Origin: Cyrtodaria siliqua
Taxonomy: Eukaryota > Mollusca > Bivalvia > Adapedonta > Hiatellidae
NCBI GenBank assembly: GCA_037043455.1
Contig: JAWPHD010001145.1
Location: 248,001-312,000 of the forward strand
Length of the DNA stretch: 64,000 nucleotides
Direction: 5' to 3'
Part shown: positions 12,356 to 24,482 of the stretch, in pieces
How the letters are laid out: each line of letters begins with the position of its first letter
Position numbering within the stretch: position 1 is the first letter of the stretch
Program-made: the position numbers and the translations under genes
Notes under the pieces: generated by a model
Seen by the model: the letters and a program-made list of their open reading frames with translations, nothing else
Databases searched by the model: none
What the model was told of the DNA's origin: nothing

Positions 12356-13015
12356 ATGGTACCCTTGTATTTCTCAGGATGGTACCCTTGTCTTACTCAG
12401 GTAACGGTTTGGGGATGGTACCCTTGTCTCACTCAGGTAACGGTTTGTTTGGGGATGTACCCGTGTATAACTCAGGTAACGGTTTGGGAATGGTACGCCT
12501 GTCTTACTCAGTTAACGGTTTGGGGATGGTACCCTTGTCTTACTCAGGTAACGGTTTTGGGATGGTACCCTTGTCTTACTCAGATAACGGTTTGCGGATG
12601 GTACCCTTGTCTTACTCAGGTAACGGTTTTGGGATGGTACCCGTGTATTACTCAGAATGGTACCCTTGGCTTACTCAGGTAACGGTTTGGGAATGGTACC
12701 CTTGCCTCACTCAGGTAACGGTTTGGGGATGGTACCCTTGTCTAACTCAGGTGACGGTTTGGGGATGGTACGCCTTTCTTACTTAGGTAACGGTTTGGGG
12801 ATGGTACCACTGTCTTACTCAGGTAACGGTTTGGGGATGGTACCCTTGTCTTAGGTAACGGTTTGGGAATGGTACCCTTGTCTTACTCAGGTAACGGTCC
12901 GGGGACGGTACCCTTGTCAGCACTCAGGTAATGATTTGGGGATGGTACCCTTGACTTACTCAGGTAACGGTTTGGATATGTTATCCTTGTCTTACTCGGG
13001 TAACGGTTCGGCGTA
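12356..13015. repeat. 36-bp minisatellite with GGTACC core
   Basis: About eighteen copies of a 36-bp unit containing ggtacccttgtcttactcag and taacggtttgg. All three plus frames stay open for long stretches because 36 is divisible by three. The unit shares ggtacc and tcagg with the 21-bp array further on, so the two families may be related. The stretch 13016-14400 shows nothing recognisable. Confidence 0.9.
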
Positions 13016-15614
13016 GCAGAGAGATTACGAGTTTAAGAAGCCACGCGGCCTAGTGAGACTTTGACGTTGATGAAGTCACTCCTTAACATAGAAATCTAGT
13101 CAAAAGGTTCTTGTCTTACTGCAGTTAAAAATCACGTCAAACAGTATTTTGCCAAAGCGTTTGCTTAATTAAAAGTTGTAGACACGTTCACCCAAATGTT
13201 GGTAGTATTTAACAGCAGGGTTTGTATTGTACAAGTATGATTTGTTATCAAAATGTTGTTGTTTTTTTAATATATAATGAAACGCATTACACCTACATTT
13301 TTATATTGTCAACAATTTCATTTATTTAGACTCGTTTGTTTTCCTCATTAATGCGTTCAATCAAGAAATTGATCAATGTGTGTGCTTTAAAACATACGCG
13401 TGACGACTCCAATCATCTAGCGCAATCGTGTTAATAAAAAAACATCAGTATGGAAGAGCTACCTCCCTTTAATTGATAATATACAGTGAGGTAACAAGAT
13501 GAGTGACTCCTGCACGCATATGTTACAGAGTGTAATCCACTTAAAACAGTAGTATCAATCTGTCATGATAATCTGTTTTTATTGGATATATGATACCCTT
13601 GCAACTGCTTTGAAAAAGTATTGTTTGTTTGCGTAGAAAAATAGCAATAATTATCTTTCCTGTAGGAATGTTTGTGTAATTATGTTATCAATATATTTTG
13701 CAAATCAATTTCTAGATTTGTATCTAGTGGTCATTACTAATTACAAATAAATATCTTCTAACTATCTGCTAACTGCCATGATTATCTTGATTTAACGTCG
13801 TTGGTTAATTATTAATGTACAGATGAATAAAAACATATCAACAGTTGATGTTTCAGATTTAGTTACCAAAGTTTCTCACTTCATCAGTGCAGCTTTCTTC
13901 CTGTTGTATGCAATGAGACTATTTAAAATAATTATAATGTTCCTTAATTTTATATCATTACGTGGTCCGAGTATTAACTTTAATACCCCATCCAACCCCA
14001 TCCAACCCCTTCTCCAAGAAGCGAAAACGGGTATGGTTGGGGTATGAAATCTTAATTTCGGCTTAAGAAGTTTGCATATTGTAAAATTAAAACATTTAAT
14101 AGGTAATTATAAACAGGTTATTGCACTGGTTATTGCACTGTTTCATCCGCTATAGTGGATATGGGTTTGTACTTGAGAGCTACAGAACTTTGTTCCGCGT
14201 GGCGTCCCTGTATAACCTAATACATGTTAAGGGATCCTGTATAATTCCATTTAAATTATTTAAACATACAATCTTATAATTTAGTAATTAAAAACAAAAC
14301 ATCTGTGCAAGTTTGTTTGAAAAAACACATTTGATATATATCATCTTTAAAATAATTTGCATTTCAAGATGTATGTTTGGCAATGTTTCTTTTTCCTGAT
14401 TGATTATGGGTGTAGGGTAATCGTATCAGTATGTAGCGTACCCGATCAGAATGTAGGGTACCATAATCAGGTTGTCGGCTAAAGGAGCATGTATGTAGGG
14501 TAGCATTATCAGTATGTGCGGTACCAGTATCAGTATGTAGGGTACCAGTAACAGTATGTAGGGTAACAGTATCAAAATGTATTGTACCAGTATCAGGTTG
14601 TAGTGTACCAATATCAGGAGGTAGAGTACCAGTAGCAGGGATTAGGTTACCAGTATCAGTATTTATTGTAACCGATCAGGATGTAGGGTACCAGTATGCC
14701 AGTATCAGTCAGTAGGGTACCATAATCAGGATTTCGGCTAAAGGAGCCGGTATGTAGGGTGTCATTATCAGCATTTCAGTATGTAGGATACCAGTATGAG
14801 AAGACATGAATAGGCAGGGTACCAGTATCAGTATGTAGGGTACCAATATCAGTATCTATAAGTAGGGCACATATATCAGGATGTTGAGTAAAACTATCTT
14901 TAGTTAGACATGTTAGAGTAACAATATCAGTATGTATGATAACAGCATCAGTATGAAGGTTATCATTATCGGTATATAACGTTTCAGTATCAGAATATTG
15001 GGTACCAGTATCATGTTTTAGGGTACCTGTATCTGGATGTAACGTACCTGTATCAGGATACAGGAAACAGGTACCAGGATGTAGGGTACGAGTATCAAAC
15101 TTCAGAGTATCATTATCAGAATATAGGTTGCCAGTATCAGTATATAAGGTACCTGTATCCCGATATATGGTAGAGGTATAAGGATACAGTGTTTTAGTAT
15201 CAGGATATCAGGATGTAGGGTTCCGGTATCATGATGTAGAGTTAAATTAGCAGTATATCGGTATATATGATGTAAGTTACCAGTACCAGAATGTAGAGTA
15301 CCAGAATCAGGATGTAGGTTACCTGTATCAGGATGTAGGTTACCAGTTTCACGATGTAGGTAACCTGTATCACGATGTAGGTTACCTTTATCACGATGTG
15401 GGTTACCAGTATCAGGATGTAGGTTACCTGTATCACGATGTAGGTTACCAGTATCACGATGTAGGTTACCAGTATCAGGAAGTAGGTTACCAATACCACG
15501 GTGTATGTTACCAGTATCACGATGTAGGTTACCAGTATCACGATGTAGGTTACCAGTATCAAGATGTAGGTTACCTGTGTTACGATGTAGAGTGCTAGTA
15601 GGTTACCAGTATCA

Positions 15615-15864
15615 CGTCTCCGTGGCCGAGTGCTTAACGACGTTGCGTTGTAAACCTTCTCGCCGCTCACTGCTATGGGTTCGATTCCCACTGGGAGCTC
15701 GACTTGTAATTTAGGAAGTGTCGATTCTTACAGATGGCGGGATGGGTACAGTACTGGTTCTACCCAGGAAAAGTGGGTGGTCTGCCTCCACCACAAAAAC
15801 TCGACCGTCATATATAACCTTACATGTGTTGAAAATGACGTAAACACCATACAAACAAACAAAT
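15615..15864 (+). mobile_element. tRNA-headed SINE (family A) inside the satellite
   Basis: It has an A box-like tggccgagtgcttaacg, a B box gggttcgattccc, a body with cagatggcggga, tactggttctacccagg and ctgcctccaccac, and an A-rich caaacaaacaaa tail. Satellite continues directly on both sides. The taggttacca sequence beside each end may be a target duplication, but the same words recur in the satellite. Confidence 0.8.
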
Positions 15865-18459
15865 AGGTTACCAATATGAGCATGAAGGTTACTAGAATGT
15901 AAGGTACTAGTATCAGGGTATAGAGTACCCGAATTATGATGTAGGACACCTGTATCTGGATGTAGGTACTGGCATCCGTATAGGGATGTAGGTACTGGCA
16001 TCCGTATATAGGGCTATCTGGATGTAGAGTACTTGTATCAGTATGTAGGGAACCAGTATCGTTATGTAGAGTATCAGTGTCATGATGTAGCGTAACTCTG
16101 CCAGTATATAGGGTACCAGTAGCTGAGTGTAGTGTACCAGTATCAGGTTGAAGTCTACCTATATCAGAAAGTATGTTGCCAGTATCTGGATGTAGAGTAC
16201 TTGTATCAGTATGTAGGGAACCAGTATCGTTATGTAGAGTATCAGTGTCATGATGTAGCGTAACTCTGTCAGTATATAGGGTACAAGTAGCTGGGTGTAA
16301 GTATGTTGCCAGTATCAGGATGTAGAATACCAGTAGGAGAATGTACAGTGTCAGTATCAGGAGGTATAGTTTCAGTATCAGTATGAAGCGTACCAGTATC
16401 GTTATGTAGGGTATCAGTGTCATGATCAGTGTCATGATGTAGCATAACTCTGTCAGTATATAGGATATCAGTAGCTGAGTGTAGTGTACCAATATCAGGT
16501 TGAAGTCTACCCATATCAGAAAGTATGTTGCCAGTATTTGGATGTATAGTACTTGTATCAGTATCTAGGGAACCAGTATCGTTTTGTAGGTGTAGCGTAA
16601 CTCTGTCAGTATATACGGTACCAGTAGCTGGGTATAAGTATGTTGCCAGTATCCAAGTAGGAGAATGTACAGTACCAGTTTCAGTATCGGTATGAAGCGT
16701 ACCAGTATCAGATTGTAGCGTATCATCATCAGGATCTAGTATACCATTATCAGCATGTACGGATGTATGGTACCTTTAGCTGGGTGTATTAAACGATTAT
16801 CCTACGTAAGGTACCAGTATCTGTGTGTAGGGCACTTGCGTCAGGATGTCGTCTAAAAGTATCGGTGTTTAGGGTACCATTATCAGGATGTAGGGTACCA
16901 GTATTATTATGTAGAGTAACAGTATCAGGATGTAGAGTATCAGTATCAGGATGAGGGTACTAAGATCATAATGTTACATACCACTATCAGGATGTAAGGA
17001 ACCAGTATTATGTTGTAGAGTAACAGTATCAGTATGTAGATTATCAGTATGAGGATGAGGGTACCAGTATCAGGATATTACATACCACTATCAGGATGTA
17101 CGGTACCAATATCAGGATGTAGCGACACCAGTAACAGTATGTAGAGTACCAGTATCAGGATGTAGACTACCAATATCAGGATGTAGGGTACTAGTATCAG
17201 GATGTAGAATACTGCATGTAGTATCAGGATGTTTCGCACCACTATCCGGATATAGGTTACCAGTATCAGGATCTAGGGTACCAGTGTCAGTATTTACAGT
17301 ACCAGTATCACGATATAGGGTACCAGTATTAGGATGTAGGGTTCCGGTATCAGGTTGTAGGATTCCGGTTATAGGTTACCATTACCAGGACGAAGGTTAA
17401 CAGGATGTAGCGTACTAGTATCAGGATCTAGGGTAGCAGTATCACAATGTAGGTTACCTGTATCGGGATGTAGGGTACCTGTATTGGGATGTAGTGTACT
17501 TCTATCCGTATATAGGGTATCCGGATGTATAGTACAAGTATCAGTATGTAGGGATCCTTTATCTTGATTTAGGGTATCAGTATAATTATGTAACGTTACC
17601 AGTATCAGGATGTACAGCACCAGTATCAGAATATAGAGTACCAGTATCAGGATGTAGAACTCCAGTATCAGAATTTAGAGTATCAATATCAGGAGGTAGA
17701 GTACCAGTATCATGATGTAGAGCACCAGTATCAGAATATAGAGTACCAGTACCAGGATGTAGAACTCCAGTATCAGAATATAGAGTACCAATATCAGGAG
17801 GTAGAGTACCAGTATCAGAATATAGAGTAACAATATCAGGAGGTAGAGTACCAGTATCAAGATGTAGAGCACCAGTATCAGAATATAGAGTACCAGTATC
17901 AGGATGTAAAGCACCAGTATCAGGATCTAGAGTACCAGTATCAGAATATAGAGTACCAGTATCAGGATGTAGAGCACCAGTATCAGAATGTAGAGTAGCA
18001 GTATCAGAATATAGAGTACCAGTTTCAAGATGTAGAGCACCAGTATCAGAAAATAGAGTACCAATATCAGGAGGTAGAATACCAGTATCAGGATGTAGAG
18101 CACCAGTATCAGAATACAGAGTACCAATATCAGGAGGTAGAGTATCAGTATCAGTATGTAGAGCACAAATATCAGAATATAGAGTACAACATATCAGGAC
18201 CTAGAGTACCAGTATCAGTAGGAAGCGTAACGGTATATGAATGTAGCGTATCATCATCAGGATCTAGTATACCATTATCAGCATGTACGGATGTACGGTA
18301 TCAGTAACAGATTGTAGTATACCATTATCGTGATTTAGGGTACCAGTAACAGTGTGTAAGACACTTGTGTCGGCTAAAAGTATCGGTAATTAGGTACTGG
18401 CATTTCACCAGTATCAGGTTGTAAGGCACCGGCATCAGGATGTAAAGTATCAGTATCAG

Positions 18460-19041
18460 GATGTATATTATCATTATCAGGATGAAGGTTACCAGTATCA
18501 CGATGTTACATACCACTATCAATGTATAGGGTACGTACCAGTAGTAACAGTATCAGGATGTATATTATCATTATCAGGATGAAGGTTACCAGTATCAGGA
18601 TGTTACATACCACTATCAATATGTAGGGTACGTACCAGTAGTAACAGTATCAGGATGTATATTATCATTATCAGGATGAAGGTTACCAGTATCAGGATGT
18701 TACATACCACTATCAATATGTAGGGTACGTACCAGTAGTAACAGTATCAGGATGTATATTATCATTATCAGGATGAAGGTTACCAGTATCACGATGTTAC
18801 ATACCACTATCAATGTATAGGGTACGTACCAGTAGTAACAGTATCAGGATGTATATTATCATTATCAGGATGAAGGTTACCAGTATCAGGATGTTACATA
18901 CCACTATCAATATGTAGGGTACGTACCAGTAGTAACAGTATCAGGATGTATATTATCATTATCAGGATGAAGGTTACCAGTATCAGGATGTTACATACCA
19001 CTATCAATATGTAGTGTACGTACCAGTAGTTACAGTATCAG
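18460..19041. repeat. 97-bp higher-order repeat, six copies
   Basis: The word gatgtatatta recurs at 18460, 18557, 18654, 18751, 18848 and 18945, exactly every 97 bp. Copies 1 and 4 share the variants tcacgatg and aatgtatag; copies 2, 3, 5 and 6 share tcaggatg and aatatgtag. The pattern is A-B-B-A-B-B, so a 291-bp block of three has itself been duplicated. Confidence 0.9.
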
Positions 19042-20155
19042 GATGTAGAGTAACCGTATCAGGAGTAGAGTACCAGTAGCTGTATGTAGGTTACCAGTAT
19101 GAGGATGTAGCGTAACTGTATCAGTATGTAGGGTACCAGGAGCAAGGTGTAGGGTACCAGTATCATGTGCTAGTGTACCAGCACCAGGATGTAGAGTAAC
19201 AGTAGCACGATGTATGTTACCAGTATCAGGATGTAGAGTACCATGTCAGTATGTAGAGTATCAGCATCATGATGTAGGGTACCAGTTTTATGGTACCACT
19301 ATCAGTATGTAGAGTACCAGCATCATGATGTAGGGTACCAGTTTTAGGGTACGAGTGTCAGGATGTAGAGTACCAGTATCAGTATGTAGAGAACTGTCAT
19401 CATGATGTAGGGTACCAGTATAAGGTTACCATTAACAGGATGTAGCGTACCAGTATAGGATGTAGAGAAACAGTATCAGGATGTATGGTACCAGTATCAT
19501 GCTGTAGAGTACCCTGTCAGGATGTAGAGAAACAGTATATGGATGTATGGTACCACTATCATGCGGCAGAGTACCCTGTCAGTATGTAGAGTACCAGCAT
19601 CATGATGTAGAGTACCAGTTTTAGGGTACCAGTATCAGGATGTATAGTACCATGTCAGTATGTAGAGTACCAGCATCATGAAATAGGGTACCCGTATTTG
19701 GGTACGAGTATCAGGGTGTAGAGTACCAGTATCAGTGTGTAGAGAAACATTATCAGAATATATGGTACCAGTATGATGTAGGGTACCAGTATTAGGGTAC
19801 GAGTATCAGGATGTACGGTTCCGGTATCAGTATGTAGAGTACAATCATCATGATGTAGGGTACCAGTATTAGGGTACCATTACCAGGATGTAGTTTACTA
19901 GAATCAGGATGTAGAGAAACATTATCAGAATATATGGTACCAGTATCAGGATGTAGAGTACCCTGTCAGTATGTAGAATACCAGCATTATTATGTAAAGT
20001 ATCAGTATCAAGATGTATGGTACCAATATCACGATATAAGTAATCATTATTAACTTGTAAAGTACCAGTATCAGGATGTATAGTACCAGTATCAGAACGA
20101 AGGGTACCAATATTAGTATGTAGGATACCAGTATCAAGGTGTAGACTAACAGTAT

Positions 20156-20161
20156 CAGGAT
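20156..20161. repeat. Polinton target site duplication, left (caggat)
   Basis: The six bases before the terminal repeat equal the six bases after the right terminal repeat (34904-34909). Six bp is the usual Polinton duplication length. The word is part of the 21-bp satellite unit. Confidence 0.9.
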
Positions 20162-20509
20162 AGTAGTATAGAGAGTAGCGGTTCGAGCACAGTTTTTTTT
20201 CCTCCCGAAAAGATTCACTCAAGAAACTAACAATAGCTCATCTGAGGCTACGAAAAGATCACTCAAGAAACTAACAATAGCTCACCTGAGGCTAGAAGCC
20301 AGGCATGCCTTTATTTAAATAAAGTCACACCTGAGCCAGATGCCTCGGATGCATACTATTAGCTACTCGAGAGGTCCTTCCAAAAGAAACTCGCTCAAAA
20401 CCCCCACTCTCTGTGATACTAATCAATCCGGTTGTCATTTTAATAACATAACATTTGCAACCCATTAAGCAAAGTCAGATGGAACCGGGCAGTAGTCTTC
20501 ATCATCGCT
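20162..20509 (+). repeat. Polinton left terminal inverted repeat, 348 bp
   Basis: Matches the reverse complement of 34556-34903 with one visible mismatch near the inner end. It contains an internal direct repeat (20207-20251 and 20252-20294: aaaagat, cactcaagaaactaacaata, gctca, ctgaggct) and a 16-bp perfect palindrome ctttatttaaataaag. These may be binding sites for integrase or terminal protein, which is inference. Confidence 0.97.
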
Positions 20510-20538
20510 CTGCATATCATCTTTTACCATGGAGTATT

Positions 20539-23500
20539 TTACTTGTATGCTAATGTATCTTGTCCGTTATCTAATATATACCGTTTATCATCATAAGCTG
20601 ATAAACTTTTTTTATTTATTGCATAGCTATTTATGTTATGCTTTTGCGATCTAATGACTTTCATCTCGTGATGAGCTTCTGTTGCCGTAAACAAAATAGT
20701 TTTATAATCTTCATGAGTTATATGTTTTTTCACAACACACTTTTTAATACCCTTACATTTCTTTGCGCTAACCTCATTATCTAACATATACGAATATAGC
20801 TTACTTCGCAACCCAACAAATTCGACAATAGGTATTCCACAAGTTTCATCTTTCATCTTACCAATAACTTTCTTGTTATCATTAAAGTGATACTTACTTT
20901 TTGGATCATAATCACAATTATCAAACAGTTCCTTATCCTTGTAAAAGTCCGCATACACATCTTTTGTTTTTATTTCATAACACAAGGAATCGGTATCAGT
21001 AAATAATAACTTAGCTTTTTTATCATAATTGTTTTTGATATAGTTGTAATGGAAATCATACATTAAATATTTTGACAAGTCTAAAATACACATACCAACA
21101 TAAACAGGACGATTCAAAACTAGTCTTTCTTTTATTTTGTTTATGGCAAATAAATTTTCTTTAAACATTTTACAAGAAATAAATGAAGGTCTTGCTGCAT
21201 ATTTTAAGAGAACCTCCTCATCATGAGTCAATTTAACATTAATTCTTTTTCTCAAGTTTTCCATAGTTTTATCAAAAACTGAATTGTTCATCAGTTTGAA
21301 GAAATCCTTTTCAAAAGCATTTTTACCAGCTGTCCTCTTGGCAGTATTAAAATCTATGTATGTCTTTAACCACTCTGATTCATCAAACTGTAGTATTCAA
21401 TGTATTTTTGTCACCTTTAATCCAAGCGTTTTGTACAATTCTAAGTTTCTGAAATGCACAACATACTTTTCTTTATTTTTCAATGTCGTAACAAGTTTAT
21501 TAACACTACAATTTCCTAGATTAAACTTTTGTTTTAAATTTTTACAATAGTCTGACAACCAATCATCTTTGATATTTAAACTTTCTGGAGCAAGAGGATA
21601 ATCATTATGTAACTCATAAAGTTCTTCAGGATACTCAATATCACACTCAACAATGTAATTTGATTTTCCTTTTTGAAACTTATCAACCCACTTGAAGTTG
21701 CCAGTAGGTAGCGGTTGGCACATAGCCCATCCGTACAAGTTATTAGCATCTAAATAAATTATGTACTTGCTTTCTTTTTTCTTGTCATAGTCTTTCATAT
21801 ATTTGTTATTAGCTTTTGAATATCTATTTGCAATGTAACTCGTACCGCCTCTTAATCCTTTTTCCACAAACAAATATTGGTCAATATCAGTGATTAAGTC
21901 AAGTTGAATACCAGTCATCTTGAGGCACGCATCCCAGGCTAACCCAGGACTACTAAAGTAATGGCAAGGATCTAATTTGTAATACTCAATGCACATTTTT
22001 CTAAAGGTTTCAAAAACATCTGTCAGCAGCAGCACATCAGTCTTGAGATACAGATCATGATATTCTCCCATATTTTTAATCTTAAATGTTTTCCATATTT
22101 TTTTAGCGTGTTCATAATCCGCATCTGAAATGTGCTCATCATTTAATTGAGAATAAAAGCTATCTTTACCGCGTAACTTAGTATCCCCGAAGCGTTCAAA
22201 ACTGTTCATGTAATCATAAGGATAAACACCTTTTCTTTTTAGCAAGTCTAACTTTTTACCGCTGTATTCTTGAGATGTGTATTGAAACGACGGAACGTTT
22301 TTTACTAGATTATCTAATGATTGAGACATAAACTGAAAACTATCAATAAACACTAAACTTTTTCCTAACATGAAAGCCATATACTTTTCCATGTTATTCG
22401 GTATAACATTTATGTTTTGTTTAAACTTTCCGATGTGCTGCATTATAAATCATATCCTCTCAAGTTATGAAACACAACAGGTATTTTTCTAGTCAACCTG
22501 AAATTTATATTACATATGTCATGAGCGCTTCCCCTGTACTTTCCAGTTATATGACAATGGTCCCTGACTTTTCTAAGAGAGTTTTCATATGCTACTGTAC
22601 GGCTTGGGTCATCTTTTTTAAGAGTTATTGAAAAACCATTACCACAAATATGACATGATTTAGATTTTTTGAATCTAGCTTCTTCTTCCTGTGACATTAC
22701 TAGATCTTTTTTAAAGTTTGCATTCATAGTTTTCTTGCACCACTTTTCTTCTTCTATCATTTTTTCTAAAAACTTGTAAACAGCATTTGGTCCTCTGTAT
22801 GTCACAACTGGTTTTGAATATTGATCATCATAACAACAAACAACCTTATCCCATAACTGCAATCAGTATGCTTTTGATATGCTTCCGTATGTGATTTTTT
22901 AGGATTGTTTGATACTGAAGAAATACTTTCAGTTATTGCTTCAAAATCAGCATATATAACAAACGGAACCATTAGCTGTCTGTCATAGTTTTTAAACTTA
23001 ACCTTTTCATCTTTGTTTGGCAATGTTATTGCTTGTTTTTCATTAAGTGAAAGGCAATCACTCTTGTGAGCTTTTAACACCCTTTCGAATTTAAAGCACT
23101 GCAGGCATGTTTTAGAAAACCATTTTTTCCCTCGTATGCTGTTTGACTAAACATCAGTCTATTAAAATCTGTTATCCACACGTAATGATTTTTTTCTTCT
23201 TCTGTGATTAAAAGTAGATCAACATATTCTTTTGCTTTATGTTTTGACACATACAAAGGATATACTTGACTATCCTCATATCCAAATATGTTAAAACAAA
23301 TGTTGTTTTGTTTTTCTATTTTTGGGATTTGTTTGATAGTAACAGGAAATGTAATTCCTTTGTAATCAAGATCACCAATATGATTGTTGTACTTTGTTAT
23401 TCTTTGAGGATTTTTTTTAACAGGAAATGTGCAAGCCAAATGGCACCATCTGAAGCATTCGTTATCTTTTTCATTTTTTATATTGATCAATCCTTTTTTA

Positions 23501-23958
23501 GAATTAGCAAGTTCTTTTGGTAAATCCAAATAAGAGCTACCTCGTAAAGGCTTATACTTTATTCGATTTATGTAATGTGCATCTACAGATTCAATTTGCC
23601 AACCACTTCCCAACTGAAGCCAATTTCCAATTCTATTTATAATTTCTTCTCGTGCTTTGTCTAATGCTTCTGATATTTGATTTTTATTTAATATTATTGT
23701 GGCCTTTGAGGCAAAGTAACCTGTTTTAAAATTAACAAACAAATCTCCATCTTCTGTTCGTACTTCTTTTGCAAAAGTAACTTTTAGGCTTATGCTTAAT
23801 TTAAATCCGCCTGTTTTTTTTAGTTCTGCTTTGAGAAATTTTATAACGCTTGGTTGTGTTTTTTGCAGTTGAGTGAGCGGGTCGTCGTTATCAATAATAT
23901 CTACTTTAAAAACCTTGCTATACTGTTTTGGGGATGTTTCAATTTCTCGGATACTCAT
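20539..23958 (-). pseudogene. Protein-primed family B DNA polymerase, broken
   Basis: Replicates the element from its ends. The N-terminal part is 23074-23958. Then come Exo I (YADFEAI) in 22802-23080; a CxxC/DHCHITGKYRG/HxxCN endonuclease VII-like zinc insert and Exo II (FHNLRGYD) in 22443-22862; Exo III (YLKTDVLLL) and motif A (YLDANNLYGW) in 21397-22443; motif B (NNSVFDKTMEN) and motif C (FTDTDSL) in 20539-21291. Breaks: frameshifts near 23097, 22855 and 22446, and an in-frame TGA at 21397-21399. In motif B the usual Gly after the aromatic residue is Asp. A Cys/His finger is cut by the first frameshift. Summed length, about 1,100 codons, is normal for Polintons. Confidence 0.95.
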
Positions 23959-23990
23959 TATATAATATTACATGAGATTATTTCTTTAAG
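23959..23990 (-). promoter_or_regulatory. Putative promoter of polymerase gene, shared block
   Basis: Reading on the minus strand, a block starting cttaaagaaata and continuing with atctcatgtaat and tatata abuts the start codon. A closely similar block precedes the 109-residue gene (24414-24446). The TCTA word used by other genes is replaced by TCTC here. Confidence 0.5.
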
Positions 23991-24083
23991 CCCCTATTAA
24001 TTAATTAATTAATTTAAGGTAAAATATTTATTCCCCGGTTAGATTATTTTTATTTATCCATACCTCACCAGCTAGCCAGCAAA

Positions 24084-24413
24084 TCATCCGTACATAATAA
24101 TTTTAATTCCTTTGTCTAACAAAATGCTGTAGTAAGCAATAAAAGAATCTTTGTATAAAGTTGGATGGCGACTGGTTGCCTCTGAAATTTGTTTTTTGCA
24201 CAAAGAACGTAGTTTGTTTATATCTCTTTTTTCTATTTTCCATGATAGTTTTAGTTGTTTTGCCATTGTTATGATTCTTTCTGTCAAATCTTGAAAGTTT
24301 GAAAAAATTAAAAGCTCTGCATCTAATTTACTCGCATCTTCAAAATCAACCCTTTGAGCATATATCATTTGATCTTCCTTAAAGTTTTTGATTTCAATTT
24401 CTACTTGTTCCAT
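24084..24413 (-). CDS. Polinton protein of unknown function, 109 aa
   Basis: Intact frame starting with MEQVEIEIKNF. It is predicted helical, with a central basic segment (KIEKRDINKL) and one CK pair, and has no signal peptide or membrane segment. It lies just upstream of polymerase on the same strand and shares a 32-bp promoter-like block with it, so it may be expressed in the same phase; a role in replication or terminal priming is possible but not shown. I do not recognise the family. Confidence 0.65.
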   Translation of the reverse strand: MEQVEIEIKNFKEDQMIYAQRVDFEDASKLDAELLIFSNFQDLTERIITMAKQLKLSWKIEKRDINKLRSLCKKQISEATSRHPTLYKDSFIAYYSILLDKGIKIIMYG

Positions 24414-24446
24414 TTATATAATTACATAAGATAATATTTCTTTAAG
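24414..24446 (-). promoter_or_regulatory. Putative promoter of the 109-aa gene, shared block
   Basis: On the minus strand it begins cttaaagaaat, continues with atcttatgtaat and ends tatataa before ATG. It pairs with the polymerase promoter block. The gap to 24483 also serves the divergent plus-strand gene. Confidence 0.5.
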
Positions 24447-24466
24447 CCTATATTTAAATATATAAT

Positions 24467-24482
24467 TCTATAGTTTAATATA
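24467..24482 (+). promoter_or_regulatory. TCTA promoter motif before the VLTF3-like gene
   Basis: TCTA begins 16 bp before ATG in AT-only surroundings (ttctatag, then tttaatata). This is the weakest of the eight, lacking the second A of TCTAA. Confidence 0.45.

Larger units (their letters stand above)
14405..20161. repeat. 21-bp satellite array, left part
   Basis: Degenerate copies of a 21-bp unit (ggtaccagtatcaggatgta plus g) run for about 5.8 kb. Sequence quality varies; the block 17600-18180 is most regular. On the minus strand the unit encodes a seven-residue LYILILV pattern, giving long but meaningless frames. A SINE (15615-15864) and a Polinton are inserted in it. The array resumes at 34910. 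Confidence 0.95.

Noticed and set aside
12356..12854. Tyr/Trp-rich repeat protein
   Set aside because: 36-bp minisatellite artefact with all plus frames open.
14405..20161. CRISPR-like regular repeats
   Set aside because: No unique spacers of constant length and no cas genes; monomers are directly tandem, and the setting is eukaryotic.
15242..20222. Long minus-strand frames rich in LYILILV or HTDT repeats, some over 250 codons
   Set aside because: They are the 21-bp satellite read in open frames; no start context, domains or splice logic, and several frames are open at once.
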